NCBI GenBank assembly: GCA_945643635.1
Contig: CALZFC010000096.1
Span: 1 to 64,000, forward strand
DNA from: Allodiplogaster sudhausi
Lineage: Eukaryota; Nematoda; Chromadorea; Rhabditida; Diplogasteridae
Direction: 5' to 3'
Length of the DNA: 64,000 nt
The notes beneath the pieces are model-generated. The model had not been told where the DNA came from and did not search any database. It was given only the letters and a program-made list of their open reading frames with translations. The stretch's first letter is position 1. Each line of letters opens with the position of its first letter. The translations under genes and the position numbers were made by a program. This document shows positions 63,401 to 64,000 of this stretch, piece after piece.

Positions 63401-63929
63401 GTGGCTACGAGGGAACTCATGCAGGTCTGCATAATATTTGTCCATCTATAGTGATCATCAGAAACGGAAATCAAAAAATTTGCCACCTGCAGGAATCGAA
63501 CCTGCGACCTTCGCTTTACGAGAGCGACGCTCTGCCCCTGAGCCAAGGAGGCATGCAGACTATGCTTTTTCGAAATTTCTGAATAGCATCCTTTTCCGAT
63601 GTCATAAGCAAAAATTCAGATCTAAAACGATTGCCACCTGCAGGAATCGAACCTGCGACCTTCGCTTTACAAGAGCGACGCTCTGCCCCTAAGCTAAGGT
63701 GGCTACGAGGGAACTCATGCAGGTCTGCATAATATTTGTCCATCTATAGTGATCATCAGAAACGGAAATCAAAAAATTTGCCACCTGCAGGAATCGAACC
63801 TGCGACCTTCGCTTTACGAGAGCGACGCTCTGCCCCTGAGCCAAGGAGGCATGCAGACTATGCTTTTTCGAAATTTCTGAATAGCATCCTTTTCCGATGT
63901 CATAAGCAAAAATTCAGATCTAAAACGAT

Positions 63930-64000
63930 TGCCACCTGCAGGAATCGAACCTGCGACCTTCGCTTTACAAGAGCGACGCTCTGCCCCTAAGCTAAGGTGG
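63930..64000 (-). tRNA. tRNA-Thr(UGU), class B, cut by the window edge
   Basis: All but the first base of the transcript is present; the window ends one base before G1. The array clearly continues to the right. Confidence 0.95.

Larger units (their letters stand above)
1..64000 (-). repeat. Giant tandem array of about 430 tRNA-Thr genes
   Basis: The same tRNA gene recurs without interruption from the first to the last base, always transcribed leftward. Start-to-start distances are mostly 151 bp across spacer S1 and 147 bp across spacer S2, with a range of 144 to 178. I count 235 CGU and 195 UGU anticodon genes. Four diagnostic tRNA positions (4, 9, 13, 34) define eight sequence classes, A to H. 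Classes A, D, E, F and G have U4; B, C and H have A4. In the blocks listed below, each number is the leftmost base of a gene (its discriminator end), the letter is its class, and the gene runs 72 bases to the right. The array has no visible edge here. Tandem arrays of this kind, with RNA polymerase III signals, are known from Entamoeba and from some plant and fish chromosomes; the organism here is not identified. Confidence 0.97.
56325..64000 (-). tRNA. Block 16: 52 tRNA-Thr genes to the window edge
   Basis: Genes: 56325D 56476A 56627B 56774A 56925B 57072A 57223B 57370C 57517A 57668B 57815A 57966B 58113A 58264B 58410A 58561B 58708A 58859B 59006A 59157B 59304A 59455B 59601D 59752A 59903B 60050A 60201E 60352B 60499A 60650B 60795D 60946A 61097B 61244A 61395B 61542A 61693B 61840C 61987A 62138B 62285A 62436E 62587B 62734A 62885B 63032D 63183A 63334B 63481A 63632B 63779A 63930B. 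The 57370 copy has A14G; the last gene is cut by one base. Confidence 0.93.

Noticed and set aside
1..64000. CRISPR-like array of repeats and spacers
   Set aside because: The spacers are themselves repeated and of only two kinds. The repeat folds as a tRNA, and there are no cas genes.
1..64000. Bacterial or phage tRNA cluster
   Set aside because: Those hold different tRNAs in tens of copies. Here there is one specificity in hundreds of copies, no encoded CCA, and T-run terminators next to every gene.
1..64000. tRNA-derived SINE or other retroelement
   Set aside because: There are no tails, no target-site duplications and no unrelated body. Units are head-to-tail, the cloverleafs are intact, and clean T runs lie right after the genes.
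1..64000. Purely artificial assembly expansion
   Set aside because: Many rare variants at different places and a structured order of linkers argue for real sequence. The exact copy number and the near-perfect S2a units could still be shaped by assembly or polishing, so this is not fully excluded.
1..64000. Firm assignment to Entamoeba
   Set aside because: The array style fits, but the short tandem repeats typical of E. histolytica spacers are missing, and I cannot compare the tRNA sequence with a database here.

Overview
The whole window is one head-to-tail array of threonine tRNA genes, all on the minus strand. It has no protein-coding gene and no flanking sequence, and it runs off both ends. 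By hand I count 430 tRNA genes (the last lacks its first base) at a mean spacing of 149 bp. Reading the minus strand, 235 carry anticodon CGU (codon ACG) and 195 carry UGU (codon ACA). Each gene is 72 nt, folds as a cloverleaf, has no intron and encodes no CCA.

The basic unit is a 298-bp dimer: a CGU gene, a 79-bp spacer (S1), a UGU gene and a 75-bp spacer (S2). Class letters used throughout combine tRNA positions 4, 9, 13 and 34. A = U4 G9 C13, CGU. B = A4 A9 U13, UGU. C = A4 A9 U13, CGU. D = U4 A9 C13, CGU. E = U4 G9 C13, UGU. F = U4 A9 U13, UGU. G = U4 A9 U13, CGU. H = A4 A9 C13, CGU. Totals are A 191 (two with a 1-nt deletion), B 184, C 23, D 19, E 6, F 5, G 1, H 1. The gene-by-gene list is in the block entries.

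Layout: 1-2704 is disordered, with many rare classes, a chimeric spacer and a D-loop deletion. 2705-16861 is dimers interrupted by C and D units and by extra 151-bp monomers. 16862-21919 and 32047-38293 are almost pure alternating dimers. 21920-32046 mixes C, D, F and extra-monomer events. 38294-64000 is dimers with regular D insertions; class E occurs only from 46 kb onward. S2 spacers are of three kinds: two uniform forms (S2a, S2b) and a set of length-variable divergent linkers that recur every two to four dimers, giving a loose higher-order repeat.

The organism is most likely a eukaryote and this is nuclear DNA. Reasons: A and B boxes inside each gene, a T4 or T6 run just past each 3' end (RNA polymerase III termination), no encoded CCA, and hundreds of copies. 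Giant tandem tRNA arrays are best known in Entamoeba, but the short tandem repeats typical of E. histolytica tRNA spacers are absent, so I offer that only as a possibility. Spacers are about 33-36% GC and genes about 58% GC by hand count. The array could supply threonine tRNA in bulk, act as structural satellite DNA, or both; sequence alone does not decide.
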